DNA of 64,000 nt. Origin: Pyxidicoccus sp. MSG2 (GTDB lineage Bacteria > Myxococcota > Myxococcia > Myxococcales > Myxococcaceae). Below the pieces are notes generated by a model, which did not search any database, was not told where the DNA came from, and saw only the letters and a list, made by a program, of their open reading frames with translations. The stretch covers positions 6,218,001 to 6,282,000 of the forward strand of contig NZ_JAPNKC010000001.1 of NCBI RefSeq assembly GCF_026626705.1, written 5' to 3'. The translations under genes were made by a program, and so were the position numbers. Shown here piece after piece: positions 49,398 to 58,661 of this stretch. Every line of letters begins with the position of its first letter. Within the stretch, counting starts at the first letter, position 1.

Positions 49398-51927
49398 CGG
49401 GGCGATTGCGCTGGAGGACGCGCGCAACCTGGCCGAGAGCGCGGCGCGCGGCGTGCAGGAGACCGCCGGGCTGGTGCAGGCAACGGAGGCCCTGGCGGCG
49501 CGGCTGGCGGCGAGCGGCAACGAGCAGGCCGCCGCCTCCGAGCAGGTGCGCTCCGCGATGGAGTCCGTCGCCGCCCATGTGGAGGAGACGGGCCTGTCGG
49601 TGCACGAAATGGTGCGGGCCCAGCGCACGGTGAGCGACTCCGCGCGCGCCGTGCAGCAGGAGGCCGAGGCCACCGCGGGCGCGTTGCAGGAGGTGAACGC
49701 CTCCGTGGCCGGCGTGCGCAAGGACGCCGCGCACCTGGCCTCGTCGTCGGACACCACCGCGGCCACGCTGGAGCAGGCGACGCGCTCGGTGAAGGGCGTG
49801 AGCGCCAACGCGGAGGAGCTGGCCGCCTCCAGCGAGGAGCTGCTGGCCTCGGTGACGGAGATGAACGCCACGGTGGCGGACCTCGTCGCCCGCAACCAGT
49901 CCAGCGCCGCCGCCACCGAGCAGGTGGCCGCCACCGCAGAGGAGATGTCCAAGGGCATCTCCCGTCTGGCCACGGACTCGCAGGCGGTGGGCGAGCGCGT
50001 GGCGCAGGTGTCCAACGCGGTGGTGGGCATTGGCCGGGTGCTGGGCGAGGTGGCCCGGGACGCCACCAGCATGGCCGCCAGCGTGGAGGAGACGGCCTCC
50101 ACCGCGGAGGAGCTGGCGCGCAGCGTGCGCGGCGTGGCCGAGCATGCGCGCACGCTGGAGGCGAGCGCCGCCTCCACCGCGTCCACCGTGGAGGAGGTGG
50201 CCGCCAGCGTGGAGGAGGTGGCCGCCACCGCGGAGAAGAACGCCGCCGTGGTGGACGCCAACGCGGCCACGATTGAGCAGCTCGCCCGCTCCGCCCAGTC
50301 CGTGGCGAAGTCCGCGGAGAGCATCAACGCCCTGGCCGCTGGCAGCGCCACCGCCTCCACGCAGCTGGAGACGTCCACGCGCAGGGTGGCGCAGATGACG
50401 GAGGAGGCCCGCGTCAACGCCGAGCGCGTGGGCACCACCGCGCGCGACGGCGGCGCCACGGTGACGCGCTCCATCGCCGGCTTCACCCGCATCCGCCAGT
50501 CCATCGTCGAGTCCTCCGGCGTCATGAAGGAGATGGGCAAGCGGGCGGAGGAGATTGGCGACATCGTCCAGACCATCAACCTCATCGCGGACCGCACGAA
50601 TCTGCTGTCCCTCAACGCCAGCATCGAGGCGGCGCGCGCGGGCGAGCACGGCCGCGGCTTCGCGGTGGTGGCGGAGGAGATTCGCGCCCTGGCGGACCGC
50701 GCGGCGGCGGCCAGCGCGGACGTGGCGAAAATCGTCCGGGGCCTCCAGACGACGGCGCGCGAGGCGGCCACCGCCACCGGCGAGGGCGTGCGCGCGGCGG
50801 ACGAGAGCGCGGCGCTGGCGTCCGACGCGGAGCGGGCGCTGTCCACCATCCTCAAGGGGGTGGAGGACCTGGGCCAGAATGTGCGCGAGGTGTCGCGCGC
50901 GTCCGGCGAGCAGGTGCAGGCGGTGCAGGCCCTCACCCAGGCCACGGCGAAGGTGAGCGAGCAGGGGCGTGCCATCACCACGGCCGCGGCGGAGCAGGCG
51001 CAGGCGGCGCAGTCGCTGTCCCAGGGCGGCACGGAGATGCGGCGCATGGCGCGCCAGACGACGCAGGCCACGGCGGACCAGGCGCGCGCGCTGCGCGACG
51101 CGGTGCGCTCCAACGGCCAGTTGGCGGAGGTGGCGCAGAAGGTGTCGCGGGCCGTGCAGGAGCAGGCCGCGGCGTCCGGGGAGCTGGCCAAGGCCTCCGC
51201 GCAGATGCGGCAGTTGGTGCAGACGGTGAGCGGGGCGGTGGCGGCGCAGAGCAAGGAGGTGGCCGCCGTGGGCGCGCTGTCGCAGGAGGCGACCACCGCC
51301 ACCCAGCGCACGCTGCTGGGGCTGGCCGAGCAGGCCAAGGCCGCCGCCGAGGTGACGCGGGCCATGGAGGAGACGCGCAAGCAGGCATCCCAGTCCGCGC
51401 GCGGCGTGGCGGAGCAGGCCCGCGCCCTCAAGCAGAGCGAGGTGGCCAGTCGCCAGGTGGCGAAGCTGGCGGCGGAGGTGACGCGCGCCACCGACGAGCA
51501 GGCGCAGGCGCTCACCGCGCTGGTGAAGGGCGCGGACGAGGTGCGGCGGGTGGCGAAGGGGACGTCGCGGGCGCTGGACGAGCAGACGGAGGCGCTGGCC
51601 GCCCTCGCCAGCTCCGCCACCCGTCAGGCCACCGGCGTGGCCGCGGTGGCGCGCGCCAGCACGGAGTCCACCACGGTGACGGAGGGGCTGGCCAAGAGCG
51701 TGGAGGAGATGCGCGCCCGCGCCCGGGAGGTGCTCACCACCACCGCGCAGCAGACGCGCGCGGCCACCACCACCGCGGCGGAGGTGCGCGAGGTGGCCGG
51801 GCGGCTGGGCCAGCTCACGCGGCTCCAGGGTGAGCAGGCGGAGAGCCTGGCGCGGCTGAGCGCCGCGCTCGGTGGCGCACGCGGCACCGAGCCGGGGGCC
51901 GCGCGGGCCCGGGAGCAGCAGGCGTGA
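49378..51927 (+). CDS. Soluble methyl-accepting chemotaxis protein, all coiled coil
   Basis: MCP of 849 aa with no transmembrane helix and no recognisable ligand-binding domain. From residue about 20 to the end it is a single long Ala/Glu/Gln-rich coiled coil; the signalling hairpin is at about 390-450 (GDIVQTINLIADRTNLLSLNASIEAARAGEHGRGFAVVAEEIRALAD). The arms on both sides are very long (~370 and ~400 residues). Repeated SVEETASTAEEL and EEVAASVEEVA blocks suggest internal duplications. It must be cytoplasmic and probably senses through a partner protein. ATG 49378 follows GGGGAGGAG. The stop overlaps the next GTG. Confidence 0.9.
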   Translation: MATDNGNGAIALEDARNLAESAARGVQETAGLVQATEALAARLAASGNEQAAASEQVRSAMESVAAHVEETGLSVHEMVRAQRTVSDSARAVQQEAEATAGALQEVNASVAGVRKDAAHLASSSDTTAATLEQATRSVKGVSANAEELAASSEELLASVTEMNATVADLVARNQSSAAATEQVAATAEEMSKGISRLATDSQAVGERVAQVSNAVVGIGRVLGEVARDATSMAASVEETASTAEELARSVRGVAEHARTLEASAASTASTVEEVAASVEEVAATAEKNAAVVDANAATIEQLARSAQSVAKSAESINALAAGSATASTQLETSTRRVAQMTEEARVNAERVGTTARDGGATVTRSIAGFTRIRQSIVESSGVMKEMGKRAEEIGDIVQTINLIADRTNLLSLNASIEAARAGEHGRGFAVVAEEIRALADRAAAASADVAKIVRGLQTTAREAATATGEGVRAADESAALASDAERALSTILKGVEDLGQNVREVSRASGEQVQAVQALTQATAKVSEQGRAITTAAAEQAQAAQSLSQGGTEMRRMARQTTQATADQARALRDAVRSNGQLAEVAQKVSRAVQEQAAASGELAKASAQMRQLVQTVSGAVAAQSKEVAAVGALSQEATTATQRTLLGLAEQAKAAAEVTRAMEETRKQASQSARGVAEQARALKQSEVASRQVAKLAAEVTRATDEQAQALTALVKGADEVRRVAKGTSRALDEQTEALAALASSATRQATGVAAVARASTESTTVTEGLAKSVEEMRARAREVLTTTAQQTRAATTTAAEVREVAGRLGQLTRLQGEQAESLARLSAALGGARGTEPGAARAREQQA

Positions 51928-54292
51928 CGGCATCTTCTTCGGTACCGGGCCACCCGCTCGCCCTGTCCGCGGACGACCGCGCGCAGGTGGAGGCGGTGGA
52001 GCAACTGGCGCGGCGCGGCCCGGGCAGCCTGGACACGCTGGTGGCCGGCCTGGACGCGACGAGCTGGGCGGTGCGCCGCGCCGTGGTGGGCGCCCTGGCG
52101 CGGCTGGGCACCCCGGCCGTGGCGCCGCTGCGCGACGTGCTCAGCCACCGCCGCGACAGCGAGGCGCGCCTGGCCGCCGCGGTGGAGGCGCTGGTGGCCT
52201 CGTCGGGCGACGTGGAGGGGCTCCTGGAGCCGCTCGCGGAAGACTCCAACCCGGCCGTCGTCTGCGATGTCGCCCAGGTGCTGGGCCGTCGCCGCGGTCG
52301 CCGCTCGGTGCCGCTGCTGGCCCGGCTCACCGTCCACGCGGACGACAACGTGGCGGTGGCGTCCATCGAGGCGCTGGGCCGCATTGGCGGCGGGGCCGCG
52401 GTGGACACGCTGCTGGCGGCGCTGGGCAGCGGCAACTTCTTCCGCATCTTCCCGGCCATCGACGTGCTGGGCCGTTGCGGGGACCCCATCGTCGTGCCGG
52501 CGCTGCTGGGCCTGCTGTCGGACCCCTTCTACTCGCTGGAGGCCACGCGCGCGCTGGGCCGCACCGGCCAGGAGGCGGCGGTGCCCGCGCTGGTGGGCCT
52601 GTTGCGCCGGGGCAACGACGCGCTGGTGCGCGGGGCCGCGGTGGCGTTGGTGGACATCCACGAGGCGCAGGTGCAGCGCTTCGGCGGAGCGCGCGCGGTG
52701 CAGGGTGCGCTGCGCTCCGACGCGGACGTGACGGTGCTGGGCCGGCGGCTGTCCCAGGCGATTTCGGGCGCGGACTCGGCGGAGAAGGCCGCCCTGGCCC
52801 GGCTGCTCGGCTGGGTGGGCGGGCCGGACGCCGCGGCGGGCCTGCTGAAGCTGCTGGACGGGCCGGACCCGACGGTGGCGCGCGCGGCGGCCAGCGCCCT
52901 GGCGGACCTGGGCTCGGACGCGGACGCGCAGATTCTGGCCGCGCTGCGCGACGGCGACAGCGCCCGGCGCCGCGTGCTGCTGCCGCTGGTGGGCCGCAAG
53001 GCGGTGTCGGTGCCGGACGTCATGGTGTGCCTTGAAGACCGGGACGCCTCGGTGCGCGCGCTGGCGGCGGACACGCTGTCGCGCATCGGAGACCCCAGCG
53101 CGGTGCCGGCCCTCTTCGCCCGCCTGGTGGACGAGGACCCGCGCGTGGTGCAGGCCACGGTGGGGGCGATTCAATCGCTGGGCAGCGAGGGGACGGAGGC
53201 ACTGGCGCTGCAAGCGGCGCGCTCGCCGGACGCGCGCCTGCGTCGCGCGGCGCTGCGCATCATCGCGTACTTCGGCTACCCGCGCGGGCTGGACGTGCTC
53301 CTGCAGGCCATGCGGGACTCGGACGAGCGGCTGCGCGACGCGGCCATCTACGGCCTGCCCTACATCGAGGACCCGCGCGCGGTGGACGCGCTGCTGTCGG
53401 CCGCGGCCCATGAGTCCGAGCGCACGCGCGCGGCGGCCATGCGCGCGCTGGGGCAGACGGAGAAGAGGCCCGCATCACCTCCACGCTGCTGGGGGGCCTC
53501 AACGATAGAGACCCATGGGTGCGCTACTACGCGTGCCAGTCGCTGGGGAAGCTGAACGAGGAGGCGGCGGCGGACGCGATTGTCGCGCTGGCGGACGACG
53601 ACGCGGGCCAGGTGCGCGTGGCGGTGGTGGACGCGCTGGCGCACATGCACACCGAAGGGGCCATGGCGGCGCTGCGCCGTGCGGCCTCCAGCGCGGACGC
53701 GGACGTGCGCCGCGCGGCGCTCTTGGGCCTGGGCGTGGCCCGCCGCCCGGACGCGCTGCCGGTGCTGCTGGAGGCGGTGGGCTCCGAGGACGCGGCCACG
53801 CGGCTCGTCGCCCTGTCCGCGGTGGCCGAGTACGACACCTCGGAGACGTTGCCCGCGCTCTTGCGCGCCGCCAGCGACAGGGACGACAGCGTCCGCAACG
53901 CGGCGGTGGGCTTCCTCGCCACGCGCCCCGGCGTGCCCGCCACCCAGGCGTTGGTGACGCTCCTGGGGGACGTGACGCTGCGCGAGCGGGTGGTGAGCGC
54001 GCTGGCGCTGCCCATGGAGGGCCGGCTGCCGGGGCTGCTCACCGCGCTGGAGGTGGCGGACGAGGTGACGTCTCCGTTGCTGGTGGCGGCGCTGGCCCGC
54101 ATGCGCCGGGCGGACGCGCGCGCCGCGCTGCTGCAGGCGCTGGTGTCCGCCAGCCCCGCGGGTCGCCGCGCCGCGGCCCCGGCCGTGGCGGCGCTGGGCA
54201 CGGTGGAGGCCCGCGAGGCGCTGGAGCACGGCTCCACGCACGACGAGGACGCCGACGTGCGGCGCGCCTGCGTCCAGGCGCTGGGACGGTAG
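51924..54292 (+). CDS. HEAT-repeat protein (Cpc7-like) with an apparent frameshift
   Basis: HEAT-repeat solenoid, expected 789 aa if read through. The GTG at 51924 overlaps the MCP stop. About 24 helical repeats such as DNVAVASIEALGRIGGGAAVDTLLAALG run throughout. The first frame (51924-53555) loses the repeat pattern after ALGQTEK near 53462, while the next frame picks it up as EARITSTLLGGLNDRDPWVRYYAC and runs to 54292. One missing base in the GAGAAGAGGCC area explains this; the total length is one base short of a whole number of codons. It may be a sequencing error or a real null. In M. xanthus Cpc7 interacts with CheY7 and couples aggregation to sporulation. It could also be read as two genes, the second with a GTG at 53519. 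Confidence 0.8.
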
Positions 54293-54301
54293 TGGAGAAC
54301 C

Positions 54302-55123
54302 ATGTCCTCGCTGCCCATGTCCCCGCAGGTGTTCGCGATTCTCTCCGCGTTGATTGAGCAGCGCGCGGGCCTGCACTACGCGCCGGAGGACCGCGACCTC
54401 TTGCAGGAGAAGGTGTCCGCGCGCGCGCTGGACGCCGGCTTCGACTCGCTGCTCGACTACTACTACTTCCTCCGCTACGACCCGGCGGGCCCGGAGACGC
54501 TGGACGCGCTGGTGGACTCGCTGCTGGTGCACGAGACGTACTTCTTCCGCGAGGCGCAGCCGCTGACGGTGCTGGTGGAGGACCTGCTGGCGCCCGCGGT
54601 GCGCGAGGGGCGGAAGCTCCGGGTGTGGTGCGCCGCGTGCTCCACCGGCGAGGAGCCGCTCACGCTGGCGATGATGCTGGCGGAGCGCGGCCTGCTCTCC
54701 GGCGTGGAAGTGGTGGCCAGTGACTTGAGCACCCGCGCGCTGGAGCGGGCCCGCACCGGCGAGCACAACCTGCGCGCGCTGCGTGCGCTGCCGCCGGGCG
54801 TGGAGGGGCGCTGGCTGGAGGTGCGCGGCGGGCGGCCGTACGTGAAGCAGGAGCTGGTGTCGGCGGTGGACTGGCGCCGCGTCAACCTGGTGGACGCGGC
54901 GGCGGTGGCGGCGCTCGGCACCTTCGACGCCATCCTCTGTCGCAACGTGCTCATCTACTTCCAGGACGACACCGCGCTGCGGGTGGTGGCGTCGCTCGGC
55001 AGGGCCCTGGTTCCCGGCGGCCACCTGCTGGTGGGTACTTCCGAGTCGCTGATGCGCTTCGGCACCGCGCTGATCTGCGAGGAGCGGCGCGGCGCCTTCT
55101 TCTACACCAAGGTGACTTCATGA
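54302..55123 (+). CDS. cheR: CheR methyltransferase
   Basis: CheR of 273 aa: an N-terminal helical domain (1-75; MSPQVFAILSALIEQRAGLHY), then an SAM-dependent methyltransferase domain with VWCAACSTGEEPLTLAMML, VVASDLSTRALERAR, AILCRNVLIYFQDD and GHLLVGTSESL. It methylates glutamates of the cluster MCP. The gap after the HEAT gene is 9 bp, and its stop overlaps the cheB ATG. Confidence 0.93.
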   Translation: MSSLPMSPQVFAILSALIEQRAGLHYAPEDRDLLQEKVSARALDAGFDSLLDYYYFLRYDPAGPETLDALVDSLLVHETYFFREAQPLTVLVEDLLAPAVREGRKLRVWCAACSTGEEPLTLAMMLAERGLLSGVEVVASDLSTRALERARTGEHNLRALRALPPGVEGRWLEVRGGRPYVKQELVSAVDWRRVNLVDAAAVAALGTFDAILCRNVLIYFQDDTALRVVASLGRALVPGGHLLVGTSESLMRFGTALICEERRGAFFYTKVTS

Positions 55124-56169
55124 CGGCGTCGGCTCCCACCCCCATCCGCGTGTTGGTGGTGGACGACTCCGCCTTCGCGCGCAAGGTGCTCCGGCAGGTC
55201 CTCTCCAACGCGGCAGGGCTGGAGGTGGTGGGCACCGCGCGCGACGGCCTGGACGCGCTGGAGAAAATCGAGGAGCTGTCTCCGCACGTGCTCACGCTGG
55301 ACCTGGTGATGCCCGGCCTGGACGGGCTGGGCGTGCTGCGGGCGCTCGCGTCCAACCCCTCCGCGCCGCGCGTGGTGGTGGTGAGCAGCGCGGGCGAGGA
55401 GAGCGAACTGGCGGTGTCCGCGCTCCAGGCCGGCGCCGTGGAGTTGGTGAACAAGCCCACCGCGCTCGCCACGGACCGGCTCTATGAGCTGGGCGCGGAG
55501 CTGGTGCAGGCGGTGCGCACGGCGGCGGCGGCGGTGCCGCACCCCGCTCCGGCCGCTGCCCCGGCCGCCGCGCCCTCGCCGGTGGGGGAGGACGGGCCGT
55601 CCCGGAAGCTGGTGGTGGTGGGCACCTCCACCGGAGGCCCGCAGGCCCTCACCCGGTTGCTGTCGGGGCTGCCCGCGGACTTCCCCGCGCCGCTCGCGCT
55701 CGCGCTGCACATCCCCGTGGGCTACACGCTCGCGGTGGCCAGGCGTCTGGACGCGCAGTGCGCGCTGGAGGTGGTGGAGGCGGAGGACGGCGTGGAGCTG
55801 CGCCCGGGGCGCGTGGTGCTGGCGCGCGCCGGGCACCACCTCAAGGTGGAGCGGCACGGCGCGGTGAGCCTGGTGCGGTTGGACAGGCACCCGCTGCGCA
55901 TGCCGCACCACCCCTCGGTGGACGTCCTCTTCGAGAGCGCCGCCAGTGCCTGGGGGGCGGACGCGGTGGGCGTGGTGCTCACCGGCATGGGCGAGGACGG
56001 CCGCGAGGGCGCGCGCGCCATCCGCGCCGCGGGCGGCACCGTCCTCACCGAGGCCGAGTCCTCCTGCGTGGTGTACGGCATGCCGCGCGCCGTGGAAGAG
56101 GCGGGGCTGGCCACCGCCACCGCCCCCCTGGAGAACATGGTGGCCCTGCTGGAGCGCCACCTCCGCTGA
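55120..56169 (+). CDS. cheB: CheB methylesterase
   Basis: CheB of 349 aa: receiver (VLVVDDSAFARK, Asp61 in LTLDLVMPGLDGL, Lys in ELVNKPTAL), Pro/Ala linker and methylesterase domain with the catalytic Ser170 in VGTSTGGPQAL, a His in ALHIPVGYT and Asp in LTGMGEDGREGARAIR. It removes methyl groups from the MCP or deamidates Gln. The ATG overlaps the cheR stop. A 125-bp gap separates it from the desaturase gene. Confidence 0.93.
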   Translation: MTASAPTPIRVLVVDDSAFARKVLRQVLSNAAGLEVVGTARDGLDALEKIEELSPHVLTLDLVMPGLDGLGVLRALASNPSAPRVVVVSSAGEESELAVSALQAGAVELVNKPTALATDRLYELGAELVQAVRTAAAAVPHPAPAAAPAAAPSPVGEDGPSRKLVVVGTSTGGPQALTRLLSGLPADFPAPLALALHIPVGYTLAVARRLDAQCALEVVEAEDGVELRPGRVVLARAGHHLKVERHGAVSLVRLDRHPLRMPHHPSVDVLFESAASAWGADAVGVVLTGMGEDGREGARAIRAAGGTVLTEAESSCVVYGMPRAVEEAGLATATAPLENMVALLERHLR

Positions 56170-56294
56170 GGGCCCGCGGCCCCGGGTGGGCGGGCGGCGC
56201 CTGGGGGCCTACACACCGGGCGTCCGGGCGGCCCCTCCTTCAAGTCGCCAGGAAGTTTTGATCCTCGAACAGGGGCTGGGGCAGTATCCGCCCC

Positions 56295-57260
56295 ATGCTT
56301 CGATACTCCGCTGACCGCAGGACCATGCTCTGGTGCCTGGCCATGCCCGTGGTCGCCCTTTCGATGTATGCGGCGCCCGAGCTCATCCCGTTCCTCTGCC
56401 CGGTGTCCTGCTACCTGGCGCTGTCGGCGGGAGTCATCGCTCACAACCACAACCACAGCCCCACCTTCCGCAACCGGAAGATGAACGAGGCCATGGGCAT
56501 GTGGCTGTCGCTCTTCTACGGCTACCCCACCTTCGTGTGGATTCCGACGCACAACCTCAACCACCACAAGTTCGTGAACAAGGCGGGCGACGCGACGATT
56601 ACGTGGCGCTACTCCAAGAAGCACAACTTCCTGGTGGCCTTCCTCTTCCCCTTCGTCTCCACGTACTGGCAGCAGGAGCCGACCAAGGCCTTCATCGAGA
56701 AGGCCAAGGAGCGCAACCGCCCGCTGTTCCGCCAGATTGTCCTCCAGTACATCGTCTGGGGCGGCACGCACGCGGCGCTGCTGGGGCTGGCCATGGTGCT
56801 GCACGGCGTGGCCGGCGGCGCGCGCATCTGGGCCTTCGCCTTCCTCGTCCCGGCGTTCTTCTCGCTGTGGACCATCATGTTCTTCAACTACATCCAGCAC
56901 GTCCACTCGGACCCCTGGAGCGAGCACGACCACAGCCGCAGCTTCACCGGGAAGGCCATCAACTTCTTCCTCTTCAACAACGGCCTCCACGCCGCGCACC
57001 ACGAGATGCCGGGCCAGCACTGGAGCCTGCTGCCCGAGGCCCACGCGAAGATTGCGTCCGAAATCCACCCGGACCTCAAGCCGGTGACTTTCTTCGGCTG
57101 GTGCTTCCGCGTGTACGTGCTGGCGCCCTTCTTCCCCCGCTTCGGCACGAAGCAGGTGGGCCGCGCGCCCTATGACCCGCCCACCGGTGAGACGGTGAAC
57201 GTCGCCTTCGGCGACGAGTTGCAGGCCGTGGACTCGGGCATCAACGTCGCCCGCGTCTGA
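56295..57260 (+). CDS. Fatty acid desaturase (Des7-like)
   Basis: Membrane-bound di-iron desaturase of 321 aa with hydrophobic helices and three His boxes: HNHNH (AHNHNHSP), HNLNHH and HAAHH (GLHAAHHEMPG). A further HVHSDPWSEHDHS segment adds ligands. It introduces a double bond in acyl chains and so can change membrane fluidity. In M. xanthus a desaturase (Des7) belongs to the Che7 cluster. The ATG at 56295 follows the cheB stop by 125 bp, so it may be in the same transcript or have a promoter of its own. Confidence 0.9.
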   Translation: MLRYSADRRTMLWCLAMPVVALSMYAAPELIPFLCPVSCYLALSAGVIAHNHNHSPTFRNRKMNEAMGMWLSLFYGYPTFVWIPTHNLNHHKFVNKAGDATITWRYSKKHNFLVAFLFPFVSTYWQQEPTKAFIEKAKERNRPLFRQIVLQYIVWGGTHAALLGLAMVLHGVAGGARIWAFAFLVPAFFSLWTIMFFNYIQHVHSDPWSEHDHSRSFTGKAINFFLFNNGLHAAHHEMPGQHWSLLPEAHAKIASEIHPDLKPVTFFGWCFRVYVLAPFFPRFGTKQVGRAPYDPPTGETVNVAFGDELQAVDSGINVARV

Positions 57261-57308
57261 AGTCCGCGGTGCGCAGTGCGCACGAAGTCCGCGGCGCGCG
57301 ACGCGCAC
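57259..57308 (+). repeat. Two tandem 25-bp repeats with small hairpins
   Basis: Two adjacent copies (57259-57283 and 57284-57308) share GAAGTCCGCGG and end GCGCAC; the first encloses GTGCGC-AGT-GCGCAC and the second GCGCG-type symmetrical sequence. The first starts inside the desaturase stop codon. They could stabilise or terminate the transcript. Confidence 0.75.
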
Positions 57309-57402
57309 GAAGCTCTGGAGGCTTGGAGCGGGGGGCTGGGGAGGCGTTCTCCTCCCGACCCCCGGCTCGCCTCCGTGTCCCCCTCTGTGTCGTGTATTCC
57401 CC

Positions 57403-57427
57403 ATCTCTCCCTGGAATCGGTCCAGGG
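57403..57427. promoter_or_regulatory. Imperfect palindrome upstream of the PilZ gene
   Basis: CTCCCTGGA and TCCAGGGGGAG flank a five-base centre, 93 bp before the start at 57520. The position would suit an operator. The palindrome has a two-base bulge. Confidence 0.3.
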
Positions 57428-57519
57428 GGAGTATTCGCCGTGTGTCTGTTTCTCATATCTCGGAGCATCGAGGAGACAGACGGGCGTGCCGGGGGGAAGG
57501 AACGACACGGAGGCACCGA

Positions 57520-58647
57520 ATGATGACGGCTTCAGGGCGCATCCGTCCGCCGCCCGCCGTGGTGACTGCATCGCCGCGCGTGTTGTGGGTGGGCCCCTCG
57601 GGTGAGCCGTGGCTGGCGCTGTCCCGGGTGGTGCGCGCACTGGGTGGTGAGCCGGTGCATGTGTCCTCGCTGGAAGCCGCCGTTCCGGAGATGGCGCGCG
57701 TGCGGCCGGCGCTGGTGCTGGTGCACTGGCGGCTGGTGGCGGACGCGCGAGGCCCCGCGCTGAGCGCGCTGCGGACGCGCTCGGGCGCGGCGCCGGTGGC
57801 GGTGGTGGCGGAGTCCAACACGCCGGCCGAGGTGCTGGAGGCGGGCGAGTCCGAGGGCGTGGAGGACTGCCTCCTGTCGCCCCTGCGCCTGTCCGAGCTG
57901 CGGGCCCGGCTGGCGGCGCTCACCGGTGAGCCGGCGGCGGCCCCGGCGCGGCCGGTGGAGCGCTACACCCCCCGGGTGGTGCTGATGGCGGGCTCGAGCG
58001 GCCCGCGCGCGTGGGGCGGGCTGGGCGCGCTCCTGGAGGCGTGCGGCCATCACCTCATCTACAGCGCCAGCGTGGAGGGCGCGGCCGTGCGGCTGACGGA
58101 GGGCGGCGTGGTGCCGCACCTGGTGCTCGTCTCGGGCGAGGGGCCGCTGGCGGCGCTGAAGCTGTTGTCCACGCTGCGCTCGCGGGCGGTGCTGGAGGGC
58201 GTGCCGGCGCTCACCGTGGCGGTGGGGCCCGGGACGCGGGCACCGGGGCTGGCGGCGCTCCTGCCGCGCATCGACGCGCTGCTGGGGCGGGACTCGGGCA
58301 CGCTGCACGTGGAGGAGCGGGTGCCCTTCTGCTGCCCGGTGGAGTTCGGCGAGGGCGGCTCGCGCGAGACGGAGTGGACGTCCGGCTTCTCCAGCGCGCT
58401 GAGCCCCGGGGGCCTCATCATCCGCACGCTGGTGCCCCCGCGGCCGGGGACGACGGTGCGGCTGCGCATCCTCCTGCCCACCACGGGCGAGCGGTTGGAG
58501 ACGCACGGCGTGGTGGCGTGGGCCAACCCCTTCGCCCCCAGGACGGGCCTGGCCTTCCCGTATGGCATGGGCGTGCGCTTCATGGGCATGGGCCCGCCGC
58601 GGCTCATGCACCTGCGCCAGCTCTGCCAGCCGGTGGCCTCACTGTGA
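57520..58647 (+). CDS. Double pseudo-receiver plus PilZ-domain protein
   Basis: Protein of 375 aa from ATG 57520 (GGAGG eight bases upstream). Residues 17-125 and 148-255 fold like receivers (RVLWVGPSGEPWLALSRVV; RVVLMAGSSGPRAWGGLGALLEACGHH) but the acidic pair, phospho-Asp (LVHWRLV and LVSGEGP) and Lys are missing in both, so they cannot be phosphorylated in the usual way. The end (about 268-370) is PilZ-like (PVEFGEGG, SALSPGGLIIRT, RLRILLPTTGERLETHGVVAWAN, GMGVRFMGM), but the RxxxR c-di-GMP motif is not clear. It may be a scaffold linking chemosensory and c-di-GMP signals. Its TGA overlaps a GTG preceding the receiver gene downstream. Confidence 0.72.
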   Translation: MMTASGRIRPPPAVVTASPRVLWVGPSGEPWLALSRVVRALGGEPVHVSSLEAAVPEMARVRPALVLVHWRLVADARGPALSALRTRSGAAPVAVVAESNTPAEVLEAGESEGVEDCLLSPLRLSELRARLAALTGEPAAAPARPVERYTPRVVLMAGSSGPRAWGGLGALLEACGHHLIYSASVEGAAVRLTEGGVVPHLVLVSGEGPLAALKLLSTLRSRAVLEGVPALTVAVGPGTRAPGLAALLPRIDALLGRDSGTLHVEERVPFCCPVEFGEGGSRETEWTSGFSSALSPGGLIIRTLVPPRPGTTVRLRILLPTTGERLETHGVVAWANPFAPRTGLAFPYGMGVRFMGMGPPRLMHLRQLCQPVASL

Positions 58648-58661
58648 AGCCGGGAGGCGCC

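Noticed and set aside
53456..53472. Programmed -1 frameshift in the HEAT gene
   Set aside because: No X-XXY-YYZ heptamer, and re-pairing of the Lys tRNA after slippage would be poor; a lost base is simpler.
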